Below are positions 48,193 through 60,453 of a stretch of 64,000 nt of DNA, in pieces. The position numbers and the translations under genes were made by a program. The DNA is from Sanghuangporus weigelae (Eukaryota; Basidiomycota; Agaricomycetes; Hymenochaetales; Hymenochaetaceae). Below the pieces are notes generated by a model. That model saw only the letters and a list, made by a program, of their open reading frames with translations, had not been told where the DNA came from and did not search any database. The DNA is taken from positions 2,914,001-2,978,000 of the forward strand of contig CP137320.1 of NCBI GenBank assembly GCA_033182465.1, given 5' to 3'. Each line of letters starts with the position of its first letter. Within the stretch, counting starts at the first letter, position 1.

Positions 48193-50277
48193 TCAGTAGC
48201 GAGCCCCTCCTCGTCTTGGGCCCCAACGATTATTTCCTCTCCCGCCAACAACCCCACCACCGCCTCTGTTTCCATTTGAACGATCACGGTAAACGCCATA
48301 TCCCTGTCCGCCCTGGCTATTACTCGCGTTACCTGCCCACTCTCCAGTATGATTGCCGTACGGACCGTCATCCTGGCTTGACCCCTGGGCAGACGTTGCG
48401 CGACTCTCCTCTAGCCGAGTTGCTGTAGATATAGTGGTAGCGCGTCCGAAGCCAGGTATGCCAGGTATCCCTTCATCCATACCTGCTCCTGGACCGCCGC
48501 CACTTGTCGCAGCCATGGCCGCTGCCGTGGAAAGCCCCGGCAAATTTTCTTCCTCCTTGCCCCACCATGCGCCTCCCAGCCCAGGGACGACCATACTGTC
48601 CCCTTCCTCCTCTGCGTCTTCCTCTTCCTCAGCGCCCTCCGGGGGTCGAAGCCCTCCCCCGGTGAAAGTCGATCCAACGTCTCCAGGTCGTGAGCGCGCC
48701 CAAAAACGAGTCGTGTGATCGTTTGAAGCACTGACGAGAATATGACCCAGCGGATGGAATGCGAGAGCCCAGACATTACTGTCGTGCGCTTGCGAAAGTG
48801 TCGCACGCGGACCATCCGGGACTTGAGATTGGGCAGAAATCTTTGTGGTGGAAGGGTACGGCTGCGAATCAGAGTAGGTTGAAATGTAAGAATCGGTCGC
48901 GTTAATGTCCCAGTACAGTATCGAGCCGTCTGATCCGCCAGATACAAGGAGGGGATGAATAGGATGCCACGCCAAAGCTGAAAGAAAAAGATGCCAATAA
49001 TAAATGGGAGGTTTCACAATAATGCGGGGGACATACAGCAAACTTCCTTCTTGTGGCCTTTGAGGACGCGAGACTCTTTCATCGCTCGGATATCAAACAA
49101 ACGGATCGTTTGGTCCCTGGAGCCCGTCGCAACCACATCTCCATTAGGAGACCAAGCTAAAGCTTGGATTGTGTTCTTATGCTGGTGTCTGGCATCCCGG
49201 ATGTCAGAAAAATAGAACAATACTCGACAAGAATATTTAGATTCACAAAGTAGAAAGGCATGTTCCTGTTCGAGGATCCCAGAACTTCACCAGGTTGTCC
49301 TTGCCGCCAGAAGCCAGCAATCCCTTTGTCGGATGCCACTGTGCGCATCGCACGTCCCACCCATGTCCTATATAATGTATAAGTAACATTGCAGAAGATC
49401 AATACCGCACGCATTCTTACCCGACAACACTCGCTCTTCTTTTTGTTCTTCGAAATTCCATATCCGCACAGTGGAATCATCACTAGCTGTCGCAAAACGC
49501 GCGTCATCCGGTGAGAAACTTATATCTCGTACAGCCTCGCGATGTCCTTGCCATGCCGTCAAATTATTCATGTTCGGCTGGAAATACTTGATGACTCCGG
49601 TTTGATCTGCACTTACGAGGTATGCACCTGCACGAGAAAAGGATAGAGCGCGGACGGCACTATCATGCGCTTGGAGAATCGTTTCAAAATTGAACGTTAA
49701 TCCGTTCCAGAGCGTGAATTCTCCTGATGTGCTTCCTGTGAGCACGCGTCTTCCTTCCGGAGTCCAGGAGACACAATTGACCGGACATCGGATTTTGTTC
49801 GTTGAGGTGTGGATGAATGTTGTCGTCAGTGAGGTAGAAGGATTGTTCGGGTAAGCAGCTGGTGGCAAGAGCTCAAGGGCGTGCATCTCAGAACAAATCT
49901 TCAGAAACTGAACAGAGAATACACACATCAATTATGAATGGTGGGGCAGGTCTGATATATGGGGTATATCGTGGATTGGGTCGACATCGTCTATTCTATA
50001 TCATCTGCATAGTCAGATTCAGAGGCATACTAAACAACGCATAACAGACCAATATCCACCGACCCATAGCTCCACCATAATCAACAGTCCGCCTCGGACG
50101 CGTCTTCTTCAACGCCTTGCCGTCCAACAACTGTCTTGCCGCTGCAAGTGCAATCTCGTTTCGCTGCTCATCTGCTGGCGGAGGCTGGGGAGGAGCCGTA
50201 TACTTTGTCGGTCTCCACTCGTTCAACGATGTTCGTGGAAGTGCGGAAGGTGGAAGGAGGACGGGCAGCGCGTCCAT
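48193..50277 (-). CDS. PFS2: PFS2/WDR33-like polyadenylation factor
   Basis: WD-repeat scaffold of the cleavage and polyadenylation factor, which binds the poly(A) signal region. Exons: 50050-50277, 49927-49995, 49421-49886, 49247-49367, 49037-49188, 48193-48977; 606 aa. The N-terminal [13 protein letters not shown] is the family hallmark, followed by about seven WD repeats ([100 protein letters not shown]). The C-terminus is acidic and then Gly/Arg/Asn-rich ([17 protein letters not shown]), a plausible RNA-binding tail. Confidence 0.94.
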
Positions 50278-50713
50278 GGTGGTTGAAGGTAGTATAATTG
50301 GGATTTACATAGTACGTACGGCTTTTGATGGCAGTAATTATGTAATAATATGTGTAACTTGCGAGGAATCGTCGATTAAAGGGGAAGTCATGCTCGTGCC
50401 TTGGAAGGCAATATCAGGTACTAGTATGATCGAAGTTGCTACTACCAAAGGAATCTGTGTGAACTTGAGTAGGACGAGGGGAAGATATAAATTCAAAAGA
50501 ATCTTGATACCTACAAACCAACGCAATTTAAAACAACTTTGTGCTTGACTTTAGCTGTAGCATCTGGATAAAATGATAGACAACTTGCTTGAAACATGTT
50601 GGATTAAACAAACCGAAGAGTGTGAAGCGATGCCCATTTCTCTTACACTCACAAGCTCAGCACTCGTGCATACTTGGTAATAAAAGCTGATATTGTGTAA
50701 TTTTCTACGGTAT
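50278..50713. other. Intergenic between tandem minus-strand genes
   Basis: 436 bp, PFS2 promoter and NDUFV1 terminator; no gene seen. Confidence 0.5.
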
Positions 50714-52309
50714 TTACACCCGCGGCTCCTCGACGAGATTTCCGCCCAAATTATCGGGCAACGCCAGCGTGGGATCGTCAGTATCGCTCTTCAATCGGCC
50801 ACCAAACAGTACAGTACCGTGTTTCGCGCGGTACTCATCTATGCGTTTCTCGACCTCCGGACGGAAATGACGCATCAGTCCCTGAATGGGCCAAGCAGCG
50901 GCATCACCCAGCGCGCAAATGGTGTGTCCTTCAATTTGCTTCGTCAGCTCGAGCAGCATGTCGATTTCCCGGCGGTGTCCACGTCCTTCGACGAACCGGT
51001 CCATGATCTTCATCATCCACGTCGTACCCTCTCGGCATGGCGTACATTGACCGCAGGACTCGTGTTTGTAGAAGCGCGAGAAGCGCGCGATGGCTTTCAC
51101 GATATCGGTTGATTTGTCCATGACGATAACTGCTCCAGTGCCGAGACCGGATTGAGCATCTTTGAGAGAATCGTAATCCATGAGCACCTCAGCGCATTTG
51201 TCCTTCGGCAAAATTGGGACAGAACTTCCTCCAGGAATGATACCCAGAAGATTATCCCAGCCACCTCTGACACCACCACAATGACGCTCGACAAGTTCCT
51301 TGAGCGGGATGCTCATCTCTTCCTCAACGACACAGGGATTATTGACATGGCCTGAGATACAGAACAGCTTCGTCCCTTGATTACGCTCACGGCCGAAGCT
51401 CGAAAACCAGCTAGAACCTCGTCTGCAGATTGTAGGAGCGACAGATACAGTCTCGACGTTGGCGACGGTCGAAGGACAGCCGAAGAGACCTACATCTGCC
51501 GGGAATGGCGGCTTGAGTCGCGGCTTGCCCTGTTTTCCCTCCAGACTCTCAATCAAGGCCGTTTCCTCTCCACAGATATATGCTCCTGCACCACGATGGA
51601 GGTACACGTCGAAATTGTATCCACTTCCACAAGCATTCTTTCCGATGAGACCAGCCTTGTAAGCTTCGTTTATAGCTTGCTGGACGTGCGAAGACTCCTG
51701 GAAAAACTCTCCGCGAATGTATATGTACGCCGCCGTCGCATTCATCGCTCGCCCTGCAACGAGACATCCCTCCACAAGCTTGTGCGGATCGCCTCGCATG
51801 ATTTCACGGTCTTTGCAAGTGCCAGGTTCTCCCTCATCAGCGTTGACGACAAGATAGCGCGGACGTGGGTCTTTCTCCCAACCCGGCTTGTTCATGAAAC
51901 TCCACTTGAGACCAGAAGGGAAACCAGCACCACCACGGCCTCGAAGACCCGAGTCCTTCATCGTCTGAATAATCCAGGAGTCCCCCCTGAGGAGGATGTC
52001 CTTCGTTCTATGCCAATCTCCGCGAGCCTACGTGAAAGCCTTAGATACCGGTCAATCAGCTCATCCTATTCTCGAGACACACCTGAGCACCTTTCAGACC
52101 ATGATCGTGTCGACAATATGCATTCTGGAATATCCTGTCCTGATCCTTCAGACCGCCATATCGACGTGCTGGAGGGTCTGCGACGGTCGCAAATGACCGC
52201 CCGCCCTTTGCCCTGAGGGACCGCGGGACAGCTGAAGAAGTCAAATGTTTCAGAATGTATTTTCCAATTGTTTCACTCTCGACACACCTTTGCCAGCGCG
52301 GCTGAACAT
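50714..52309 (-). CDS. NDUFV1: NADH:ubiquinone oxidoreductase 51 kDa subunit (NDUFV1)
   Basis: Matrix-arm subunit of complex I that binds NADH, FMN and the N3 iron-sulfur cluster. Exons: 52288-52309 (22 nt), 52083-52231, 50714-52027; 494 aa. Start [20 protein letters not shown] is a mitochondrial presequence. Motifs: [19 protein letters not shown] (FMN), [37 protein letters not shown] (NADH), and [15 protein letters not shown] with the distal Cys in [13 protein letters not shown] (cluster). The first exon codes for only seven residues. Confidence 0.96.
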
Positions 52310-52626
52310 GAATGAGTGAAGATGAAGTCTCGGAACGGAACAGGAGAAACGCAGACCACTTGATTGGTTCGTTAGACTTGCCATATTCGGATTGAATCAC
52401 GTGCTTACAGCTCTTCGTGACTAATCCTCATTAGATAACAATATGTTATGGAATTTGTATATTTATAATATCCGAGTGTACGAGTTTAATTCATGAGCGC
52501 AGAATAGAGAACGCAGGAGGAACTACACTAGACATTTATGAATGAAAAAGGCTGGTTTATCATTCTTCAGATACACCAGTTGAGCAACAGTGCAGCTGAA
52601 TGAGAAAGAAATTAAACACATTGGCA
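52310..52626. other. Intergenic between tandem minus-strand genes
   Basis: 317 bp, NDUFV1 promoter and terminator of the RBR ligase gene; no gene seen. Confidence 0.5.
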
Positions 52627-54708
52627 TCAACGTACAGAGGCGGTCCAATTCCAGTAATTATCAGCCATTCCTTTAGCAATGTCGGTAAGCAGTACTTCAT
52701 GACGTTTCTTCACATAAGCCGTCTTATCAATAATTTTAAGTCGCAGATCCTTTATCGAGATGGTAGATGCTCCAACTGCGCAGATATCTTCTATGGGCTC
52801 ATCAACGAGCTGGGAAAGCTCTTCAACAGCTTTCTCGAGATCCCTGACAAATGATAAAATCAGCAAGGGAAAACGAGGCAATCCAAAGTGGACAGATACG
52901 CTTGAATATCCTCAAACATTTGTTTCTTGTTTCCCGACTTGAGGAAATGAGCCATTGCATATGTCCATTTCAACGACCGTCTACATTTCGTCAGTTCGTC
53001 AACTGCGTGTCGCATGAAGTGCGTCTAAAGTTTAAGAAGGACACTCAGTTAGCGAAATAAAGACACCTGGTGTATGCGATGTACCTCAATCCATGACAAA
53101 ATTGATTTTTTCTGAAGCCTTTCCATCTTTGCTTCCAGTCGCTCTGCAACTTCTTGGTCCAGAGTCGCAGAAACCTCGTGGTTGTTGAATCTGTCATAGT
53201 AGAACATCCATCGTTCTAAATTTGCCTTAGCTTTGTCCATCTCGGCAGTGGGCTCTGGTTCTTTATAAGAGTTGCATACGGTCTGGTTGTACCCGTGCGC
53301 GCTCCAGTCGCGCAGACAAACCCAGCAGAATTGAAAGCGACACTGACGGCAGACCATACGACTGCATGGGGAATGAGAGCTGACCATAGGGGACAAAGAT
53401 CAATTGATACGGTCTTACTTGCAACCTCCGGATTTCTCGATGTTATGAGTACATTTTGGACATTTACGCGTATGTGCCTGTAACGTTGTCAGTACGTAAG
53501 GAAAGTTGAACGAAATGGTTCTAGCGAACAGTTAACCATTCCGTCGTGCCAGAGTCTTTCGAAGACAGCCATTGTTCTGCGATCTTGCAAATAACAGGCG
53601 CGTGGCCTTCGTCCAGTCCGCACCCAAAGCAGAATGAATGTCCACTAGAACAAGTAACAGTGGGCACAGTTAAGAGAAAGGCTGAAGGACCTGTCAAACA
53701 CTGCACAGTTTCGGTGCAGGACGGTGCAGGACAATACTTGAACGAAGCTGTGGAATAGACATATGACTGCGATACGAGAACGCGCCACCTTAAGAGACTC
53801 AAGTCAATGATTGCACATATAATAGAACGATAATAGACAAACCGCTCATAGTCTTCTCCTTCGGCAAAGGTCTTTACGAAAGATTCCGAAACGCTATTCT
53901 TGCACTTGTCGCCCATGCACCGTATCAAGCATTGACCTTCGGACTTGATACAGCTCGCTAGGTACGCACTCCAGCATTCTCGACAAAACGTATGCTTGCA
54001 CTTCATCGGAGGGATCTCGGAAGGATCAGGCACTTCATCAAAGCATACACCACAAACACTATCCGGAAGAGTCGGACTGACAGCGCGACGCTGTCGCTTC
54101 TTTGGAGGATCGGAGCTAGTGCCTGCTATGCCAACCGCATGAGATTCTCTTGCTTATGCATAAGGAGGACGAAAATTGTAAGCTCACGTTCTGTGACTGG
54201 TGTTTCTTCGTCTCCGGCAGGGTCTCCAACGTCCGAAAGAACCCGCGAAGGAGATTCAAAATAGCGCTCTATCAGCTTGTCACGGTTCCATCGATAATGC
54301 ATAAGAAAGATCAAGGCGAGGTCTCTCTGCGCGTGATCAGATACATCAACTGAAAGGCTCTCTCAGAATGAAAGGTAATACGCACGTCAACTCCAAGAAC
54401 AGATGTGACCCCTTCGATTTCCTGATCGATTTCTGCATGGAGCTCCTCTGGGTTGAGACTTTTGAAGGAGATGGACAAATCTACTTCTTTCCCTTTGTCC
54501 TTGGATGAGCTAAAGACGATGTCATCGTCATCATCCTAGAGCACAGATGCTGTCAGAACATGCATGGGGGCCATGCCACCTTACAGGACAACGGGCAAGC
54601 TCGTGCGGTTCCCGGCATTACCGATCGAGCGAGGAAGTCACTTACATCGAAGTTAGAGAAGTCACCAGCATCGTCCGAGTTGTAGTAAGCGCCTTCGCTG
54701 TCTGACAT
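52627..54708 (-). CDS. Ariadne-type RBR E3 ubiquitin ligase
   Basis: RING-IBR-RING2 ligase of the ARI family. Exons: 54646-54708, 54386-54535, 54188-54326, 53843-54122, 53530-53788, 53419-53477, 53085-53361, 52900-53024, 52627-52843; 522 aa. Acidic N-terminus (MSDSEGAYYNSDDAGDFSNF), UBA-like LALIFLMHYRWNRDKLIERY, RING1 from CGVCFDEV to CKHTFCREC, IBR with KYCPAPSCTETV and GHSFCFGCG, RING2 with CPKCTHNIEKSGGC and CRQCRFQFCWVCLRDW, and a C-terminal Ariadne helix domain. In RING2 the family reads GGCNHMVC; here the best splice gives GGCNRMVC, replacing the histidine two residues after the catalytic Cys. An upstream acceptor would insert seven residues instead; neither restores NHM. Confidence 0.9.
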
Positions 54709-55030
54709 GCTTGGCTGGGTGGTGGTGGGAAGGGAAGAAGATGGCTGCACGCCCACGCTCGTTTAGCGAACTCATTAGGAACGCGTCTAAAACCCACGTG
54801 ACACGTGTCGAACGCCAATAATAATATAATATTCGATGACTTGATATCGTAGATAGGACATGTAAATACACAAAAACCCTTCTAAGTTAAATATCGAACC
54901 CAAATCTGAGATGTGTGGTATCATGGGTGGGTCTAGTAAAAGTCTAGAACGCCCGAGATTTTCTACCTCTATCTAGTGAGCTGTGATGCAGCAAATGCAG
55001 AGCGGTGGTGCATGCATATCACTTTGTCCA
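54709..55030. other. Intergenic between tandem minus-strand genes
   Basis: 322 bp; an alternative last exon of the membrane protein on the left-hand side (ending near 54969) could extend into it. Otherwise nothing seen. Confidence 0.4.
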
Positions 55031-56223
55031 TTATTGCGTCTTCGTTTTCAGTCTTCGACCATCTACTTCTTGAAAAGGAAAATAGTCATGAGGCGAAGAA
55101 ACGTGAAGAAAACGTATCCACATACTCGACCGAATGACTCTCTTTTTCTCCCCACGTAGGCTCTTCAGAAATGGACCTCCAAGGTTCCTTGCTGTCCGCC
55201 CGGCGAAGAGACTGGCTAGGAAAATCGCGCATACGGCTTGGGCAGTCTCAGAATCAAGGGCTTCGCCTCGAGACAGCGTGCTCAGCTTCTCTGCGTCATC
55301 CAAGTCTGCTCCGAAGAACTGGACAAGTACGCCATGTAATTCCGTCCAAAATGGCTGTGCATGGGTAAGGAGCGCGTAAAGTCCCGTGGTAAGAGGCGCA
55401 CACCACAAGTCTACCGTGGTCCATCCGTATGGACGTAGTTCGGCTGGCGTGGCGAGGGACCATCCTGTTGGGTTGAGCATGGAGAATAGATTAATCAAAA
55501 AGAAACCCGTATTGGCGGTAACCTAAGTACAAGTTTAGAGAAGTCGAGTTGAAGAAAAGTGAGTCATACCAACGATGCAAGGATAAGAGCCCAAGGGGAA
55601 GAAGCTATGGAAGGTTGAGAATGCGTCGTCACCATGGGAGGGATCAATTGGCAGACGAGAAATGCACGGGTCATGCCGTCGAAAAGTGATAATGGAAATT
55701 CGGTCTTGAAAGATAAGACTGGGACCGAAGGTAACGACTCAACGAGAACTGTGAGTCCTGCGTATAGTCCCAGGACAACCGGAGTGAATACAAATGAAGG
55801 CGAAATACCCAACCATGGGCCTGTTTTTTTCCTTCTTATCAGCATCCAGTTTAAATACAGACACAAGGTCCACGACTCACTCATGATTGCCTCCCCGCCA
55901 AATACGACCGCGAGTGTCACTGCAATACACTTCGTGTAGCTCAAGGGCTCGACATCATCGGCTTGCTTCCCATCGTCACCAGCGCGTCTACTGAGTTTCG
56001 TTCTGAGATGATGACGCAAACTCATTTCGCGCAGTTGTCGAAGGACAACGCAGAGGCGCAGTCCTGCAGCAATGTCAAAGGTGCTGAAACCAATTCCAAA
56101 CCATGTAAATGGCGCGATTGGCTGAAGCAGCAACCTATATGTTCTAATGACTGTGCCTAAAGCTAGGGAGCTCATTGTGACGATGGCGCTCAGAAACGAG
56201 TTGACCAATGGGTCAAAGTTCAA
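55031..56223 (-). CDS. Multipass membrane protein of unknown function
   Basis: Exons 55881-56223, 55570-55820 and 55031-55522 give about 361 aa with roughly six to seven hydrophobic segments (AIVTMSSLALGTVIRTYRLL; ISPSFVFTPVVLGLYAGLTV; NTGFFLINLFSMLNPTGWSL). A charged loop RRAGDDGKQADDVEP separates the first ones. The first intron (60 nt) is in frame and stop-free. The C-terminus is uncertain: a weak donor near 55136 could join to an acceptor near 55073 and end at about 54969. I do not recognise the family. A pattern such as EAIMSPWLGISPSF looks conserved-like, but orthology cannot be tested here. Confidence 0.65.
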
Positions 56224-56383
56224 ACGACGATTCGGCTCCGGCGCACGTGCTTTCGGCTCTCAAACACAGGCCTCCTTCAAGGTACAGCATGCAAAAAAGG
56301 CTCTTTCCGACGGACGAAAAACATGATTTAAGATGACATGAACGTCTGTAAGCTAAAGAGAACGACAGAATCCCCATAGTCTC

Positions 56384-57922
56384 TTATTCTCTGAATGAAC
56401 CATGATCCCAAGCAACTGGAGTGGACGCGATCTCGAAATCCACACCATCTACGTTGACAGTACGAACGCGAGGCCGGCTTGTCTTCCTCTTAACCTCCAC
56501 ACTGAATGTACTTCGTTCAAGCGAGAGTTTCTGTTCTGAATATACCCGGTCAGTAAAAAGACACTTCATCTGCAAATTTGAGTTATAATGGCGCTTACCA
56601 TCAACAGGCGTAGCCAAGGCGGTGACAATAGACAACATCTGCCTTTCGAGCGCTACAAATTCGAGGAAGAAAACATCTTTACGTTCTAGCTCCTGAGACT
56701 CGATCTTGCGCGGTCTAAGCCCCCACTTCACCCCACTCGCAATCTTGTAATATCCGCAGTACACGTATCGAAACTGCGCACCTTCGCGCTGACGTGTAAA
56801 CACGTGGCTTCCATCGCGGGCGTATCTCGCATGCGATGTGAGGGTGTTATTCAGCGCAAATACGTGAGGGAATACCCATCCGTGCTTCCCAGGACGCAGC
56901 ATTGAAGTACATTCCGATAAGTCGATTGTTATCACCAACTGATCAACCTAAACAGAATGGGGTTTCATGAAGTAATCCAATTCAGAGAATTCCTCAAACG
57001 AATACACACTTGCGATTGACGAGCGAGTTTGAACTGAGCCTCCGAAATGGTAAGAACTGGTGCATCGTCGTCCTCAGAGTGGCGCCTTCTCATCATAGAC
57101 AAGATACGCGGATATGCTACTTTAACCAGGTGATCACCAATTTTTGAGACTTGAGTCGAATTAGATGACGTTGAGGTGCAGCCGTCAGATGTGGTAGACT
57201 CAGGAGCCGACGGAAATTCAGAGGCCGAAGAGGTGGATGTAAAAGATTGGCTACCAGAATCCGGAGACGAAGGAGACAGAACTATGGCCGGCGGCCGTGA
57301 TGGATTTGACATCGTCTGGCACTTCGGTGGTGCTTTCCTTCCTCCCACGTCGTTATTTCGGACAAGTTCCATGGTCTCTGCGAGTCGAGGTACACCACGA
57401 ACACTATTCACCAAATATTCTGTCTTCGATGACGGAGACGGCGACCGAGAACGAACGAGACGAGGATTCCGAGGTGAGTCAGGGAGGGTGGGACGCAGGT
57501 GGGTATAAGACTTCGCGGCACGTCGTTGGCTCTGCTCGCGAAGCAAGGGTGTTCCTTGTGAAGGACCAAAAAGTTTATCGCTCTTGAAGAAGAAAGACCG
57601 TATGAGCCTTTGAACTGAATATGAATAACAATGAACTCACAGAGTGATCAACATCAGACAAAGGATTCTGCGCCATCTCATCCCACAGTCCAAATGAATA
57701 CCTGTCGGTGTTGACTCGAACAGAAGAGTAAGTGCCAAATGAGGAATGATCGTAGTCGCAGCAAGTGTTGGACTCGTATCCGAATGAACTCGATTCTGAC
57801 TGGACAGCTAAAGCCCATAAATATGTTCGCAGCATCTTGTCTGGCCACAAAGACTCTGAACCATCATTGGGCGGAGTGGACGTGGCTTGCCACACGTAGT
57901 GGACGTCAGGATATGTGGGCAT
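56384..57922 (-). CDS. Unrecognised soluble protein with Ser-rich linker
   Basis: Exons 57641-57922, 57010-57582, 56599-56947, 56384-56535 give 451 aa. N-terminal part MPTYPDVHYVWQATSTPPND with a Trp-rich segment, a long Ser/Pro/Arg linker (RLVRSRSPSPSSKTEY), then a folded C-terminal part: TSMLRPGKHGWVFPHVFALN, RQREGAQFRYVYCGYYKIAS, VDFEIASTPVAWDHGS. The 63-nt intron 56536-56598 is in frame and stop-free with an ACTGAC branch site. The RYVYCGYYKI stretch is reminiscent of the basidiomycete DUF6697-type fold elsewhere in the window, but the match is too weak to call. Confidence 0.65.
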
Positions 57923-58749
57923 GGTCTAAGCGTGTGCGGTTCGCAGCAAAAAAAAAGGCCTGAAAGCTCAAACAATGACATCTCTTTATCCGGACTTGCA
58001 CGCGGGACAAAGACAAGACGCTGAACCACGGTTTTGTTTCCAAGCGACCGGATTTACCTACGGCATCCGACTTATGAATGGAGGACCATGAGGAGAAAGT
58101 TTGCTCTTTGGCTCTACGGAAGAGGTCATCATTCTGAGGGCGGAAGCTAACCGCGAAAGTTCATATTTGTATAGTTCTGAGTGTCGACAATAAGAAGTGA
58201 TCCCGCACTGGAATGATTTGCTTTGGACAATTGAGAAGGTATAAGATCGAGTTCCGGAGACAAAGACGCAGTTAATGCTATCATATATTTAAGCCGTATG
58301 TGCTTCAAATCCGTCGGATTTGTGTTGCTTTATCGAAGCGCATTGTCGATAGTCTGATTTGGAAGGAAGACGCGGCTCTGTCAAGCAAGGTGGCAAGGTG
58401 CACGTGCCTTTACCGTGATAGGGGTTGTGCCGAAGCAAACTTCCATTCTCGGAGTGGGATCTTGTATTTTCGGAACCGTGCTGAAGCAAAGTTTACACGA
58501 TCTCAATTGATGTTTTTGCTCAACTTTGCAAATACCATGAACACCACGTTCGTAATCATCCTCCAAGACTTCGTAATATGCAGCTATGCGGCTTCCGAAG
58601 GCATGCATGCTTGGGTGACCATCTAGGCGGCCTGGTTCGAACAGTTCTGCCGAGTTTGCACTGAGAGTTGACCTTGGCTACTGAGCGCGGAGCAATGTCA
58701 TGGCATTGCACTATAAGATCAAAGCTCTGCAACAGATTCGACCGCAATA
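57923..58749. other. Divergent intergenic region, unknown gene / thaumatin-like gene
   Basis: 827 bp, the longest divergent spacer here. Opposite-strand frames at 58300-58626 overlap each other and have no family support. Confidence 0.45.
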
Positions 58750-60041
58750 ATGATGGGCACCATTCGCTCAGCAGTCATCTCTGCGATAATCCTATTGCTT
58801 GCAGGCGTGACATACGCCAGAAACTTCTACGTGCACAACAAATGCAGCTACACAGTTTGGTAAATAGGAAATCTCAGTCTAGGTCATGTTTGCTGACCTT
58901 CTCTATAGGCCAGCGGTATGTGACAACTCAGTTCAGCCGGAAACTCGCTCGAAGGCTGATCACGACTTTCCCAAAGATCTTCACTGCTGAAATTTCCAAA
59001 GTCAAGCCGAATGCTCCAACAGGGTGAGACTTTGATATGTGGTCTTGTTGGAAACGGATGTGTTGACTCAGAGACTGCAGATGGGAAGCTCCTGCAGGTT
59101 CATTGTGGAAATTTCAAGTCCCAAACTACTGGACCTCCGGTCGGATCTGGGTGGGTTTTGACATCGTTTTTCAATATAATATAGATCTCCCGAGCTGAAT
59201 GATCCAATTGGAAGGGGCGTCGCGATTGTAACTTCAACTCTAATAACTCTGGCGCTGGAGTGAACTCTTGCTCGACGGGAAGTTGCATCGGCGGCCTCGA
59301 GTGTGATGCTTCGAGCGGCACAGTGAGTAGCTCTCTCCCAAACAAATTCAGCTTCTCAGAATTTTTCTTTCAGGGTATCCCTCCCGCCACTCTCGCTGAA
59401 TGGACGCTCAACGCTGAGGATGGCCTTGACTATTATGATGGTGGGCGATTTAACTGCTCTTTCTGTGGTTTACTACAGGCGGGACTGACTTACTTCCAGT
59501 TTCCCTTGTTGATGGATACAATATGCCGATGAGCATCCTGACTAACAAAGGATGTGACTCCTCCGATTGCACGAATGATCTTGGTTTAACCTGTTGGTTT
59601 CAGTCTACTTTTCTTTGACGGTAGATGTGATACTTACTTGATAAACTCTTAAATAAGGCCCGGGTGATTTGAAGAAGGGCGACGATGGCTGCTTGAGTGC
59701 ATGCGCAGCCGGTATGGGTGGAGGTGGGGGTAGGTCTCAACTCATAATGACAAGCTGCGACTTGTGAGACTGACCAATCAAATCTCAGACGACGACCCGG
59801 TTTGCTGCAAAGGCAAGTACGGCACGCCTGGGATGTGTCCACCCTCAGGTATCCCGTACTATGATCACTTCAGTGTGTATCTTCTTTGAGTAAGTGGTAT
59901 GCAGATATCTGACTGGATTTCACTGCAGAGAAAGGTTGCCCCAACTCATACATCTATGCATATGATGAGAATAGCGGAACGGCACTACGCAACTGCTCCG
60001 CTTCGCTGTCAACTGACTACTTGGTAACGTTCTGTCCCTGA
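58750..60041 (+). CDS. Secreted thaumatin-like protein
   Basis: Small secreted protein of the thaumatin/PR-5 fold; some fungal members have beta-glucanase activity. Ten exons: 58750-58859, 58909-58915, 58977-59023, 59081-59150, 59215-59322, 59374-59440, 59500-59592, 59658-59711, 59789-59872, 59929-60041; 250 aa. Signal peptide MMGTIRSAVISAIILLLAGV. Order of motifs: NKCSYTVWPAIFTAEISKV, PTGWEAPAGSLWKFQVPNYW, SGRIWGRRDCNF, CSTGSCIGGLECDASSGTG, PPATLAEWTLNAEDGLDYYD, SLVDGYNMPMSI, DPVCCKGKYGTPGMCPPSG, CPNSYIYAYDENSGTAL and the terminal FCP. The second exon is only 7 nt and supplies the end of Trp plus Pro-Ala. Confidence 0.92.
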
Positions 60042-60453
60042 GCTTTTCTAGTAGATTTATCTAGTGTGTAAGTCCTCCGAGGTGGATTGCATTTAAGCTA
60101 GTCTAGAAGATACCGAGAGTCTGAATTCTCTTTTGCATTATACTTCTTGATACTATATACTTACCAACTTCATACATATTTATGCAAATAATTACTGCCT
60201 GGTACAAGGCAACCACAGTAAGCCCGGAATGCGGTGTACCTAGTTGTCCCGCGTCATCGGCATTTCAATCCGAAGCTTCCTTTGATGAAATTTAGCTGTA
60301 TATTTGTGACTATCCTGCAGACAAGGCTATCCAGCTCGAACATTTACCATGAGGAAGCATAATGCACTGCTTGTCCGATTTGATTTCTGATTATTTGCTC
60401 ACATGTCCTTGATTTTGCCGTGATATGGTTCCCTTCTACAGTATATTTATCAG
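60042..60453. other. Intergenic between tandem genes
   Basis: About 410 bp, AT-rich; presumed terminator of the thaumatin-like gene and promoter of the next gene. 5' exons of the next gene may lie here. Confidence 0.4.

Noticed and set aside
51377-52216. 279-aa plus-strand frame opposite NDUFV1
   Set aside because: Antisense to a strongly supported complex I gene; long antisense frames are expected from its codon bias.
58620-58660. GGTTCGAAC resembling a tRNA T-loop
   Set aside because: No matching D-arm or acceptor stem upstream.
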